Source: Blastocatellia bacterium UBA7656 (GTDB lineage Bacteria; Acidobacteriota; Blastocatellia; UBA7656). Taken from it: a stretch of 59,456 nt of DNA. Shown in pieces: positions 7,715 to 15,571 of this stretch. Where the stretch lies: contig DLHY01000049.1 in assembly GCA_002483445.1 (NCBI GenBank), forward strand, positions 5,346 through 64,801, in the 5' to 3' direction. Position 1 is the stretch's first letter. Every line of letters starts with the position of its first letter. The notes beneath the pieces are model-generated. The model saw nothing but the letters and a program-made list of their open reading frames with translations, ran no database searches and had not been told where the DNA came from. A program made the position numbers and the translations under genes.

Positions 7715-9055
7715 TTGTATTTGAAGTCGATCAAAATCGAAAACCTCCGATGTTTTCGGGAAACGGAATTGAATCTCCAGTATCCGGGGCGCGAGCTTGA
7801 GCGCGCGTTGAAATTGCCGAACATCAATTTGCTTCTCGGCGACAACGGCGCGGGCAAGACTACTGTTCTCAGGGCCATTGCTTTGGCGGCGCTTACTCCT
7901 ATGATCGAGTATTCGGGGTTAATACCCTATTATCTGGTGAGGAGGGAGAAGGAAGAGCCTGATCATTTCAGGTACGCTGATATCACGGCTGAAGTAATGC
8001 TAAACGTGCAAGATATTGGATTGCATGACCCGCACCCGCGATCAGTTAGGATGCAAATTCAGGAAAGGGGGGACATTGAGGTCTTTCAATCGAGCGGAGT
8101 TGATTACTATTCGAGCGAATGGCACCAGATGTTCGACGACGCTTCGCCTGCTTTTCTTGTGGTCGGGTACGGCGCATCGAGGCAGATCGAGGATTCGGGA
8201 AGGTTTGACGAGAACGCGCGAAGGAAATCACGGCTGCTTCGTTATGAAAGAGTTGCTGGACTCTTCGAATCATATATCACTCTCACGCCGCTCGAATCCT
8301 GGCTGCCGAGTTTCAGAAAAGAAAATCCGGGCCGTTATAAACAGACCGTCAATCTCATCAATAGACTTCTTCCTGAAGGCGCAAGCTTCATGGGAGATGT
8401 AGAGAAAGGCGAATACCTGTTTGAAATGGGCGGCGCAAAAATTCCGTTCGGCGCTCTCTCGGATGGCTATCGCGCCTACATCGGATGGATAGCTGATCTT
8501 CTCTATCACATCTGCCGTGGCGCTCCGAGCGGCGCGAAGTTAGTCGAGACTCGCGGCATCGTTTTAGTCGATGAGATCGATCTTCATCTCCACCCTGAAT
8601 GGCAACGATCCGTCATCTCAACCATATCAGAGACATTGCCCAATCTTCAGTTCGTTCTTACGACTCACAGCCCCATCGTCGCCGGGTCGTTGCATCACGA
8701 AAATATATTCGTGATGGAGACTGAACCGGACGGCTCATCGAAAGTTCGTCAGTATGAAGAGAAAATCTATGGCCGAAGCGCCGAAGAGATTCTGCTCAGT
8801 TCCTATTTCGATCTGAAGACCACTCGCGCCGCGCCGTTCGTCGATGAACTTCGCGATCTGTCCGTAAAGGCGGGCAAGGGCGACCTCAAAGCCGCGCTGG
8901 CTTTCATGGAAAAACTCGCGGGGCAACCGGAAGACGACGTTGATGGAGATGCTGCAAAAAATAAAGTCAAGTCGGCGGGCAATGGACGCCGCAAAGTGAG
9001 TGTCAAGTCAGGTGGAAAAGCACGCGGGAAAACGTCGAAGTCTCGAAAGAGGTGA
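7715..9055 (+). CDS. ptuA: Septu-type defence ATPase (PtuA-like)
   Basis: A 446-residue ABC/SMC-like ATPase of the PtuA type. It opens with KIENLRCFRE, has Walker A GDNGAGKT (42-49), a short signature-like LSDGYR (249-253), Walker B IVLVDEIDLHLHP (282-294) and the switch TTHSP (316-320). PtuA acts with the HNH nuclease PtuB in anti-phage defence. The last 35 residues are very rich in lysine and arginine (KSGGKARGKTSKSRKR), a possible nucleic-acid-binding tail. The start is TTG 7715 with GAGAGG upstream. The stop overlaps the nuclease gene by 4 nt. No retron reverse transcriptase is present. Confidence 0.82.
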   Translation: MYLKSIKIENLRCFRETELNLQYPGRELERALKLPNINLLLGDNGAGKTTVLRAIALAALTPMIEYSGLIPYYLVRREKEEPDHFRYADITAEVMLNVQDIGLHDPHPRSVRMQIQERGDIEVFQSSGVDYYSSEWHQMFDDASPAFLVVGYGASRQIEDSGRFDENARRKSRLLRYERVAGLFESYITLTPLESWLPSFRKENPGRYKQTVNLINRLLPEGASFMGDVEKGEYLFEMGGAKIPFGALSDGYRAYIGWIADLLYHICRGAPSGAKLVETRGIVLVDEIDLHLHPEWQRSVISTISETLPNLQFVLTTHSPIVAGSLHHENIFVMETEPDGSSKVRQYEEKIYGRSAEEILLSSYFDLKTTRAAPFVDELRDLSVKAGKGDLKAALAFMEKLAGQPEDDVDGDAAKNKVKSAGNGRRKVSVKSGGKARGKTSKSRKR

Positions 9056-9939
9056 CTCGTTCGATGATCCGTTATCAAATCTCCAGATCGAAGCTTGAAG
9101 AGGCGATTGAGGAGGAGAAACCGGGCTGGCTCGAAGAAGCCCGTCGGAAGACCGAAGCTTTCCGACAAGCTGGAGAATTCAACGAACCTGACGGTGAGAA
9201 TTCATGGGGTGATATCAAAGCCGTTTATATGCGGCTTCAAAAGAACAAGTGCATTTACTGCGAACGCAAACTAGAAAGCGAGCAATACGGCAAAATCGAG
9301 CATGACGTTGAGCATTATCGCCCCAAAAATCCAGTCAAAGCATGGCCCTCGAAAAAGATGAAGAGGGTTTACGATTTCCCGACCGGAAATGCTTCCGCCA
9401 AAGGGTATTATCTTCTCTCGTATAATCAACTGAACTATGCGACTGCCTGCAAGACATGCAACACGCCTCTCAAGTTGAATTACTTTCCCATAGCCGGATC
9501 ACGCATCAATGATTCAGACGATTTTGAAAGGCTGAAGAGGGAAAGCCCATATTTGATCTATCCTGTCGGCGATTTGGATGAAAACCCGGAAAACCTGATC
9601 ACTTTTGAAGGGGTTCTTCCGGTGCCGAAAATGAAGAGAGGACACAGGCACAGGAGAGCGAGAGTCACCATAGATTTTTTTGCTCTCGATATACGCGAAG
9701 AACTCCTCAAGATGCGGGCCAGGATCATCCTGAGCGTTTGGCTGGCATACAAGAGTCTAAATAATCAAAGCGCTGACGCTGAAGATCGAGATACAGCACA
9801 AAGCATAATAAACATAGCGTTGTCGCCGGAATCCGATCATACTAACTGCGCGCGCTCCTTCCACAATCTATGCCAGCAAGACATTCAAAGAGCGCGCGAG
9901 TACGCAGAGCAGGCGAGGCGAATTCTACCGACTGAGTAA
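9052..9939 (+). CDS. ptuB: HNH endonuclease of the Septu system (PtuB-like)
   Basis: A 295-residue HNH nuclease of the TIGR02646/PtuB type. Two CxxC pairs (C67/C70 in NKCIYCERKL; C133/C136 in TACKTCNTP) hold the structural metal, and EHDVEHYRPK (83-92) provides the HNH histidine. It translates with the ATPase gene: the GTG start overlaps its stop codon, and an ATG 12 nt further on with AGAGG upstream is an alternative. The pair is expected to cut or degrade nucleic acid once the ATPase senses infection. No third gene is attached; an AraC regulator follows. Confidence 0.85.
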   Translation: MTRSMIRYQISRSKLEEAIEEEKPGWLEEARRKTEAFRQAGEFNEPDGENSWGDIKAVYMRLQKNKCIYCERKLESEQYGKIEHDVEHYRPKNPVKAWPSKKMKRVYDFPTGNASAKGYYLLSYNQLNYATACKTCNTPLKLNYFPIAGSRINDSDDFERLKRESPYLIYPVGDLDENPENLITFEGVLPVPKMKRGHRHRRARVTIDFFALDIREELLKMRARIILSVWLAYKSLNNQSADAEDRDTAQSIINIALSPESDHTNCARSFHNLCQQDIQRAREYAEQARRILPTE

Positions 9940-9955
9940 GCGCAAACGATAAGCA

Positions 9956-10828
9956 ATGGCTGATAGAGGCGAAATTGATTCGGAACAGTTTTTCAGGCCC
10001 GTTCAACAAACAGCCCTGCCCGGTTTCACATTGATCGAGTCCGTCAGCACGAAAGACTTCACGATTCCTGCTCATCTCCACGAAGAGACGCATATCACCC
10101 TGATGCTCGCGGGCAACTGTCAGGAAACCTATATGGGCAGAGCGCGCGAGCTTGCCCCATTGAAGGCTCTCTATTTTCATCCCGGCGAATCCCATTCGCT
10201 ACGGGTTTTCAACGAGCCTATTCGCACGTTCGACATCGAGATCAATAGCGACTGGCTGGAGCGACTGTTGGAGCGACCCATCGCGCCAACGGCTCTGCTC
10301 CATTCTCAAAGCCATTCGATTTCGTGGCTCGTGGCGCGGCTCTATAAGGAATTCAGGGAAGCGGACGATGTCTCTCAGCTTGCGATGGAAGGACTCGCGC
10401 TTGAAATGCTGGCTGACCTCGCCCGAGCGTCAAGGCAGGTCAAAACGAAAAGAGAGCCGCACTGGCTTCAACGGGTGGTTGAAATAGTCCGCGATGAATT
10501 CGCTCGCCCTCTTGCTTTGTCCGAGCTTGCCAGAACGGTCGATGTGCATCCCGCACATCTTGCCGAAGTGTTCAGGCAGCATTATCAATGCACTCTCGGA
10601 GAATTCATTCGACGCATAAGGATTGAGCAGGCCGTCCGGCAGATGGCCGACCATAGAGCTTCGCTGGCTGAGATATCGCTTGCCGCAGGCTTCAGCGATC
10701 AGAGCCATTTCTCGCGCGTATTCAAACGCATCACCGGAATGACGCCCGCTCGATTCAGACATCTTCACTTCGACACTAATCCTGTTCAAAACACCCGCGA
10801 GTCGTACAAGACGGATAAGCCGATCTAG
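9956..10828 (+). CDS. AraC-family transcriptional regulator
   Basis: A 290-residue regulator. The N-terminal half is cupin-like (FTIPAHLHEETHITLMLAG; LYFHPGESHSL). The C-terminal third carries two helix-turn-helix motifs ending in the AraC signature (EISLAAGFSDQSHFSRVFKRITGMTPARFR). The effector is unknown. The next gene, 55 nt downstream, encodes a small secreted protein and is the only obvious local target. Confidence 0.9.
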   Translation: MADRGEIDSEQFFRPVQQTALPGFTLIESVSTKDFTIPAHLHEETHITLMLAGNCQETYMGRARELAPLKALYFHPGESHSLRVFNEPIRTFDIEINSDWLERLLERPIAPTALLHSQSHSISWLVARLYKEFREADDVSQLAMEGLALEMLADLARASRQVKTKREPHWLQRVVEIVRDEFARPLALSELARTVDVHPAHLAEVFRQHYQCTLGEFIRRIRIEQAVRQMADHRASLAEISLAAGFSDQSHFSRVFKRITGMTPARFRHLHFDTNPVQNTRESYKTDKPI

Positions 10829-10883
10829 CCTAATATCCTTCTTATGACATCCATCTGGATTTTCTGAAAGGAGAATATTTGCA

Positions 10884-11384
10884 ATGAAACGGTTTGTTAT
10901 TATTCTGGTGTCGCTCGCTGTAGTGGCGACGAATTCGGCTTTTGCTCAGAGTCGGGCCGCTGCCGGACTGGATAAGCTCAAGTCGCTCGCTGGCGAGTGG
11001 ATGGCTGAAGGCCCGGAAGGACTGGTAAACGTCTCATATCAGATAGCGTCCGGCGGTTCAGCCCTGATAGAAACGCGCACGCCAGCCAACGAGCCGAGTA
11101 TGGTTACGATCTTTCATCTCGATGGCGACAATCTCATGATGGAGCATTATTGTTCGGCTGGAAATCAGCCGCGAATGCGCGCCGAATTGCCCGCAGGCGA
11201 TCTCAAAAAAATAACTTTCACTTTCATCGATGTGACCAATCTAGCGAAGCCATCCGCAGGTTATATGCGCGGCCTGATGTTCTCCTTCGTTGATGAAGAT
11301 CACTTCACGCAAGTGTGGACATGGCGGGAAGGCGGCAAGGACACATCATCGACGTTCAACATGAAGCGGAAGGCGAGGCGCTGA
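10884..11384 (+). CDS. Secreted lipocalin-like hypothetical protein
   Basis: A 166-residue protein with a clear signal peptide (MKRFVIILVSLAVVATNSAFAQS). The mature part LDKLKSLAGEWMAEGPEGLVNVSYQIASGGSALIET.. resembles small beta-barrel (lipocalin/DUF1579-like) proteins by its strand pattern and GEW motif; this is a weak similarity. AAAGGAG precedes the ATG. It lies downstream of the AraC gene. Function unknown. Confidence 0.7.
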   Translation: MKRFVIILVSLAVVATNSAFAQSRAAAGLDKLKSLAGEWMAEGPEGLVNVSYQIASGGSALIETRTPANEPSMVTIFHLDGDNLMMEHYCSAGNQPRMRAELPAGDLKKITFTFIDVTNLAKPSAGYMRGLMFSFVDEDHFTQVWTWREGGKDTSSTFNMKRKARR

Positions 11385-11390
11385 ACCGAG

Positions 11391-12173
11391 CTATCTGCGT
11401 TCGGATATGATAGCGATCATATCCGCAAGAGTTTTCTCCGTCGCTTCAGCGATCAACTCAACCATGGGGCGGGTATTGGATTGTCGGCTTTCTTCTATAG
11501 CGGCGCGATAAGACGGAACGTGATCTGCTCTGATGATGACGGGAGGAAGCTGGCTGCGAAGAAGGAAGAAACTCGCGGCGACGATTGCGGTCAAGTCGTT
11601 GCGATCATCGAAAGGCTGAATCTCGACGAGTCGCAGAAGAGCTATAGCGGCCTGCTCGACGGGATTCAGTTCGAGAAACGATTCGGCTGAAAACCAGAAG
11701 AACGCGCTGCGTATGCTTGCAATCATAAGTTCCGGGCGCGGCGGGCGAATCCTTTGATCCGTCGCGCCCTCGCCACTGCGAAACTCCTGCCTGCCTCTTA
11801 TCTTCAAAAGTGATTCAGGCGTAATCATATCGCCCTGACGAGCGAGAACGTCGATTGCGCGAAAGGCTTCGAGTTGTTCGGCAATCAACTGTTCGCTTGC
11901 AGACAATCCGCTCGACTCGATTGATTTGGAAATCATGCGCGCGACCTGCGCTTCCCCGATATCTCCGCCTTCGAGCCTGAGAGCCGAGCAAACGAAATCC
12001 GTTTCGATGCTCTGTTGAATTCTTCTTTGTTCTTCCGCGTTGAGATCGAGCGCGGCGAATTGTTTGTACTTCTGACCGACGCGGTTTATCCACTCATAGA
12101 GCGGGCGGGTCATCAGAATCGGAGGTCTGCGCGTCACAATCCAACTATATTCATCAACGTCACGAAAGGTCAA
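11391..12173 (-). CDS. Fic-like protein with degenerate catalytic motif
   Basis: A 260-residue protein with the Fic fold sequence pattern: an inhibitory-helix-like CSALRLEGG near residue 60 and a core segment where the Fic motif HxFxxGNGRxxR should lie. That segment reads QPFDDRNDLTAIV, so His is Gln, both Gly of GNG are changed and the terminal Arg is lost. Canonical AMP transfer is unlikely. Starts TTG 12173, GTG 12137 and ATG 12113 are all possible; none has a clear ribosome binding site. It could be a regulatory pseudo-enzyme. It converges on the secreted protein gene. Confidence 0.7.
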   Translation of the reverse strand: MTFRDVDEYSWIVTRRPPILMTRPLYEWINRVGQKYKQFAALDLNAEEQRRIQQSIETDFVCSALRLEGGDIGEAQVARMISKSIESSGLSASEQLIAEQLEAFRAIDVLARQGDMITPESLLKIRGRQEFRSGEGATDQRIRPPRPELMIASIRSAFFWFSAESFLELNPVEQAAIALLRLVEIQPFDDRNDLTAIVAASFFLLRSQLPPVIIRADHVPSYRAAIEESRQSNTRPMVELIAEATEKTLADMIAIISERR

Positions 12174-12229
12174 CGCGCGCTTGACAGATCACTCTTTCAA
12201 CGTGACACTTTCAAGCTGGCAAAAATATA

Positions 12230-13063
12230 ATGCAAACCGAGCGCGAACTAAGACAACGGATAGTCGACATTGGCCGCCGAATTTATGAGCTTGGCTTTAT
12301 CGCCGCAACAGACGGCAATATCAGCGCAAGACTCGACGACGGCAACATACTGACTACGCCCACGATGATATGCAAAGGGCGCATGACTGAAGACATGCTC
12401 GTGCTTGTAGACATCGAAGGCCGAAAGCTGCGCCGCGAAGAACGCCACCCGTCGTCTGAGTTCGCCATGCACCGGGAAATTTATCGCCTGCGCCCCGACG
12501 TTCATGCGGTGGTTCACGCGCATCCGCCCTTCGGCACAGGGTTCGCCGTCGCCAATGTCGCGCTCGACAAGCCTCTGCTTTCGGAAGTGATCCTCACGCT
12601 GGGCTGCATACCTCTGACCGCCTATGGAACGCCTTCGACGGAAGAGATTTCGGATTCGCTCACGCCTTACATACCGCATCACGACGCGCTGCTTCTGGCC
12701 AATCACGGCGCGGTCACTTACGGGCCTGATCTTGAGATGGCTTTTATGCGAATGGAAACCCTGGAGCATTTCGCAAAGATCACGCTTGTAGCGAATCTCG
12801 TCGGGCGTCCGCGGGAGTTGCCCGCGGCGGCTATCGAAAAGCTGCTCGATGTGCGAGAGCGATCAGGCTACATGCCTGCGGAAGCGCGCAGTTGTCAGGC
12901 GTGCGGTTATCTTCAGGGCCACGCCGAGAGTTGCGCCGCGAGCGCCGGACTTCGCGCAGTCGCGCACACGAACGGAGATGAAACCGTAACACTCACGCGC
13001 CGCGAATTGACCGCGCTTATAACCGAAGCGGCGCGGCTGGTCGCAAGCGAGATGAACAGGTAG
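12230..13063 (+). CDS. Class II aldolase (fuculose-phosphate-aldolase type) with C-terminal extension, probable microcompartment enzyme
   Basis: A 277-residue zinc aldolase. E77, H96, H98 (HAHP) and H159 (NHG) match FucA E73/H92/H94/H155 with a constant offset of four. FucA cleaves fuculose-1-phosphate to lactaldehyde and dihydroxyacetone phosphate. The usual length is about 215; here about 60 extra residues carry a Cys-rich patch (CQACG..C, 222-235) and end in an amphipathic helix (TRRELTALITEAARLVASEM), as shell-targeting peptides of microcompartment cargo do. Shell genes follow. A TATAAT overlaps the start codon (12226-12231), so the true mRNA start or promoter is uncertain. Confidence 0.85.
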   Translation: MQTERELRQRIVDIGRRIYELGFIAATDGNISARLDDGNILTTPTMICKGRMTEDMLVLVDIEGRKLRREERHPSSEFAMHREIYRLRPDVHAVVHAHPPFGTGFAVANVALDKPLLSEVILTLGCIPLTAYGTPSTEEISDSLTPYIPHHDALLLANHGAVTYGPDLEMAFMRMETLEHFAKITLVANLVGRPRELPAAAIEKLLDVRERSGYMPAEARSCQACGYLQGHAESCAASAGLRAVAHTNGDETVTLTRRELTALITEAARLVASEMNR

Positions 13064-13126
13064 CGCAAACTGTCAGTTTGCGCCGTGTTTGTATGAAACC
13101 GAATAGCGCAAGCCGACGGCTTGCGC
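13063..13126. repeat. Pair of near-perfect GC-rich palindromes
   Basis: Two 21-nt palindromes, each with 10-bp perfect arms around a single central base, occupy 13063-13083 (arm GCGCAAACTG) and 13106-13126 (arm GCGCAAGCCG), 22 nt apart. They fill most of the gap between the aldolase stop and the shell gene. Degenerate relatives of the second palindrome occur near 5364-5386 and 27017-27037. They could stabilise the aldolase mRNA or reduce read-through. Confidence 0.85.
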
Positions 13127-13161
13127 CACAATTGAACGCGAACTGAAAGGGAGAAACCTCA

Positions 13162-13449
13162 ATGGAAGCTCTTGGAATGATCGAAACTAAAGGGCTGGTT
13201 GCGATGATCGAAGCGGCTGATGCAATGGTCAAAGCCGCAAATGTCACGCTCGTCGGCTTCGAAAAGATCGGAGCCGGATTCGTGACCGCCATAGTTCGAG
13301 GCGATGTTGCCGCTGTCAAAGCCGCGACAGACGCGGGCGCAGCCGCCGCGCGTCGCGTAGGCGATCTGGTCAGCGTGCATGTCATCCCGCGCCCGCACTC
13401 GGCGGTCGATGAAAATATGCCCGTCACTTTCGAATCACGAGCTAAATAG
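13162..13449 (+). CDS. Bacterial microcompartment hexameric shell protein (BMC-H)
   Basis: A 95-residue single BMC domain: MEALGMIETKGLVAMIEAADAMVKAANVTLVGFEKIGAGFVTAIVRGDVAAVKAATDAG.. matches the PduA/EutM/CcmK type hexamer end to end. Six subunits form a flat tile with a central pore for substrate. AAGGGAG before the ATG supports the start. It lies between a class II aldolase and a pentameric vertex gene, so a shell built from this tile and that vertex is inferred. Confidence 0.95.
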   Translation: MEALGMIETKGLVAMIEAADAMVKAANVTLVGFEKIGAGFVTAIVRGDVAAVKAATDAGAAAARRVGDLVSVHVIPRPHSAVDENMPVTFESRAK

Positions 13450-13531
13450 GTGATAGGTGATGGGTGATAGGTAATGGGGAAGAAAAATCCCCGACACCCA
13501 TCACCCATCACCCGACACCCATCACCCAGCT
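13440..13531 (+). repeat. GGTGATG/CACCCAT hairpin element, copy 1
   Basis: Tandem GGTGATAGG/GGTGATGGG units, then GGTAATGGGGAAGA, a short loop, and the complementary CACCCAT array form one strong hairpin that ends in AGCT directly before the ATG of the next gene. The upstream stop codon lies in its first bases. A second copy with the same order and the same AGCT-ATG end lies at 35056-35152 on the minus strand. Confidence 0.85.
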
Positions 13532-13801
13532 ATGATTTTAGCCAGAGTAATCGGAACAGTAGTGGCCACGCGGAAGGATGAACGTCTGCTTGGGCGAAAG
13601 CTTCTCATCGCGCGATTGATCGACGTGGAAGGCCGCGATGAAAAAGGCCACCTCGTCGCCGTCGATACCGTAGGCGCGGGCGTTCAGGAAACAGTTTTGA
13701 TAGTGCAGGGAAGCTCCGCGCGCATGGCCTTCGGCTGCAAGGAGTGTCCAATCGATGCCGCAATCGTCGGCATAGTCGATACGGTTGAAGTCAGTCAGTG
13801 A
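13532..13801 (+). CDS. Microcompartment pentameric vertex protein (EutN/CcmL type)
   Basis: An 89-residue BMC vertex protein: MILARVIGTVVATRKDERLLGRKLLIARLID begins as EutN/CcmL/PduN do, and the VDTVGAGVQETVLIVQGSSAR segment is characteristic of the pentamer fold. Five copies cap each vertex of the icosahedral shell. There is no ribosome binding site: a repeat hairpin ends four bases before the ATG, which may couple or damp its translation relative to BMC-H, a sensible arrangement because few pentamers are needed. Confidence 0.93.
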   Translation: MILARVIGTVVATRKDERLLGRKLLIARLIDVEGRDEKGHLVAVDTVGAGVQETVLIVQGSSARMAFGCKECPIDAAIVGIVDTVEVSQ

Positions 13802-13803
13802 AG

Positions 13804-13831
13804 TTGCGCGCTTCAACTGCCTCGCTATGAT
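13804..13831 (+). promoter_or_regulatory. Promoter of nadE, probably leaderless
   Basis: TTGCGC at 13804-13809 (overlapping the vertex gene's stop region) and TATGAT at 13826-13831 are 16 nt apart. The nadE ATG at 13838 is six nt past the -10 box and lacks a Shine-Dalgarno sequence. Confidence 0.5.
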
Positions 13832-13837
13832 TCCATC

Positions 13838-15571
13838 ATGAGTACGATCAGAATAGCTCTCGCGCAGATCAACCCAACGGTCGGCAACTTCAACGGCAAC
13901 GTCGATCTGATGCTCGATTACCTCGACCGCGCTCGCGCGACAGGAGCCGACATCGTGGCTTTTCCTGAACTCGCAATTCCCGGATACCCGCCGGAGGATT
14001 TATTGCTCAAGCCGCACTTCGTCCGCGAAAACCTCCGCGCCCTTGATCGCATTATCGAAGCCGCAGGCCATCTGGTCGTCATCGTCGGCTTCATCGATTC
14101 CGATGGCTCCGACATCTACAACGCCGCCGGAGTGATCGCCGATGGCAAACTCATTCACGCTTATCACAAAGCTTTTCTTCCCAACTACGGCGTGTTCGAC
14201 GAAGAGCGTTACTTTCAGGCGGGCCGCTCTTACCCGGTCTTCGCATTCGGCAACGCGAGAGTGGGAGTCAATATCTGTGAAGATATCTGGTATCCCGGCG
14301 GGCCTACCAAAGTGCAAACTCTCGCGGGCGATGCTCACCTGATCGTAAACATCTCCGCTTCGCCTTATCACGCCAACAAACGCTATGACCGCGAGCGTAT
14401 GCTCTGCACTCGCGCCGAGGATAACGCCGTCGCTTTGGCTTACTGCAATCTTTTCGGCGGGCAGGATGAGCTTGTCTTCGATGGCAACTCGCTCGTCATC
14501 GATGAAGGCGGGCATATCGTAGCGCGCGGTCGCGCATTCGAAGAGGATTTGCTCATAGCCGATATCAACTCTGAGCGCGTGTTCGCCGAAAGGCTGCGCG
14601 ATCCGCGCCGCCGCCGCGAGAAAATCCGTCAGATTCGCGATGAATCGCTTACGGTGATCGAGCTTGACGATATCTCAAAGCCCGCAAGCGAGCGTCCGGC
14701 TATTACCGTAAATCATTACGAATCGCTCGACGAAAGCGCGGAAGTTTACCGCGCGCTTGTCATCGGCCTTCGCGATTACATGCGCAAGAACGGGTTCGAT
14801 AAAGTTTTCATAGGACTTTCGGGCGGAATCGATTCGGCTCTCACTGCGGTCATCGCCGCCGACGCCATCGGGCCGGAAAACGTCAACGCCGCATTCATGC
14901 CGACTCGATACTCATCCGCTGAGAGCGAACGCGATGCAAAACAACTGGCCGAAAATCTCAGCATTCATTATCAGGTCATAGGCATCGATGAGACTTTCGA
15001 GCAGTATTTGAAAATGCTCGCGCCGCCGTTCGACGGTCTAAAGGAAGACGTGACCGAAGAAAATATTCAGGCGCGCATTCGCGGCAACATTTTGATGGCT
15101 CTCTCGAACAAGTTCCGCGGACTCGTTGTCTCGACTGGAAACAAAAGCGAAATGAGCGTCGGATACGCCACGCTCTACGGAGACATGGCCGGAGGATTCG
15201 CTCTGCTCAAAGACGTGCCTAAGACTTTGGTTTATGATCTTGCCGAATATGTGAACCGTCGCAGCGCGGTCATCCCTCAGTACATAATCACGCGCCCGCC
15301 TTCGGCTGAGTTGAAACCTGATCAGACGGATCAGGACACGCTGCCGCCTTACCCTGTGCTTGATGAAATCCTCGAATCCTATATCGAAAAAGACATGAGC
15401 TTCGAGGCGATAGTCGAGCTAGGTTTTCCGCCCGAAACTGTTCGATGGGTTATCAATCGAGTCGATGCTGCCGAGTACAAACGAAGACAGTCGCCTCCGG
15501 GCGTGAAGATCACTCCGCGAGCCTTCGGGCGTGACCGAAGAATGCCCATCACGAACAAGTATCACAACTGA
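13838..15571 (+). CDS. nadE: Glutamine-dependent NAD+ synthetase
   Basis: A 577-residue two-domain enzyme that makes NAD+ from deamido-NAD, ATP and glutamine. The N-terminal nitrilase-type glutaminase has the Glu-Lys-Cys triad E44, K111 and C147 (NICEDIWYPGG). The C-terminal synthetase has the PP-loop SGGIDS (328-333) and the STGNKSE motif. Length fits the family. It lies 36 nt after the microcompartment vertex gene; NAD supply to an aldehyde dehydrogenase could explain the proximity, though this may be chance. It converges with the DUF4349 gene, overlapping by 10 nt. Confidence 0.96.
   Translation: MSTIRIALAQINPTVGNFNGNVDLMLDYLDRARATGADIVAFPELAIPGYPPEDLLLKPHFVRENLRALDRIIEAAGHLVVIVGFIDSDGSDIYNAAGVIADGKLIHAYHKAFLPNYGVFDEERYFQAGRSYPVFAFGNARVGVNICEDIWYPGGPTKVQTLAGDAHLIVNISASPYHANKRYDRERMLCTRAEDNAVALAYCNLFGGQDELVFDGNSLVIDEGGHIVARGRAFEEDLLIADINSERVFAERLRDPRRRREKIRQIRDESLTVIELDDISKPASERPAITVNHYESLDESAEVYRALVIGLRDYMRKNGFDKVFIGLSGGIDSALTAVIAADAIGPENVNAAFMPTRYSSAESERDAKQLAENLSIHYQVIGIDETFEQYLKMLAPPFDGLKEDVTEENIQARIRGNILMALSNKFRGLVVSTGNKSEMSVGYATLYGDMAGGFALLKDVPKTLVYDLAEYVNRRSAVIPQYIITRPPSAELKPDQTDQDTLPPYPVLDEILESYIEKDMSFEAIVELGFPPETVRWVINRVDAAEYKRRQSPPGVKITPRAFGRDRRMPITNKYHN

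Noticed and set aside
7715..9939. Retron with PtuAB effectors
   Set aside because: No reverse transcriptase gene or msr/msd-like non-coding region lies upstream; a serine hydrolase gene is directly before the ATPase.
12181..12231. TTGACA at 12181 with TATAAT at 12226 as the aldolase promoter
   Set aside because: The spacing of 39 nt is far too long. GTGACA at 12202 has 18-nt spacing, but the -10 box would overlap the ATG, so the promoter remains unassigned.
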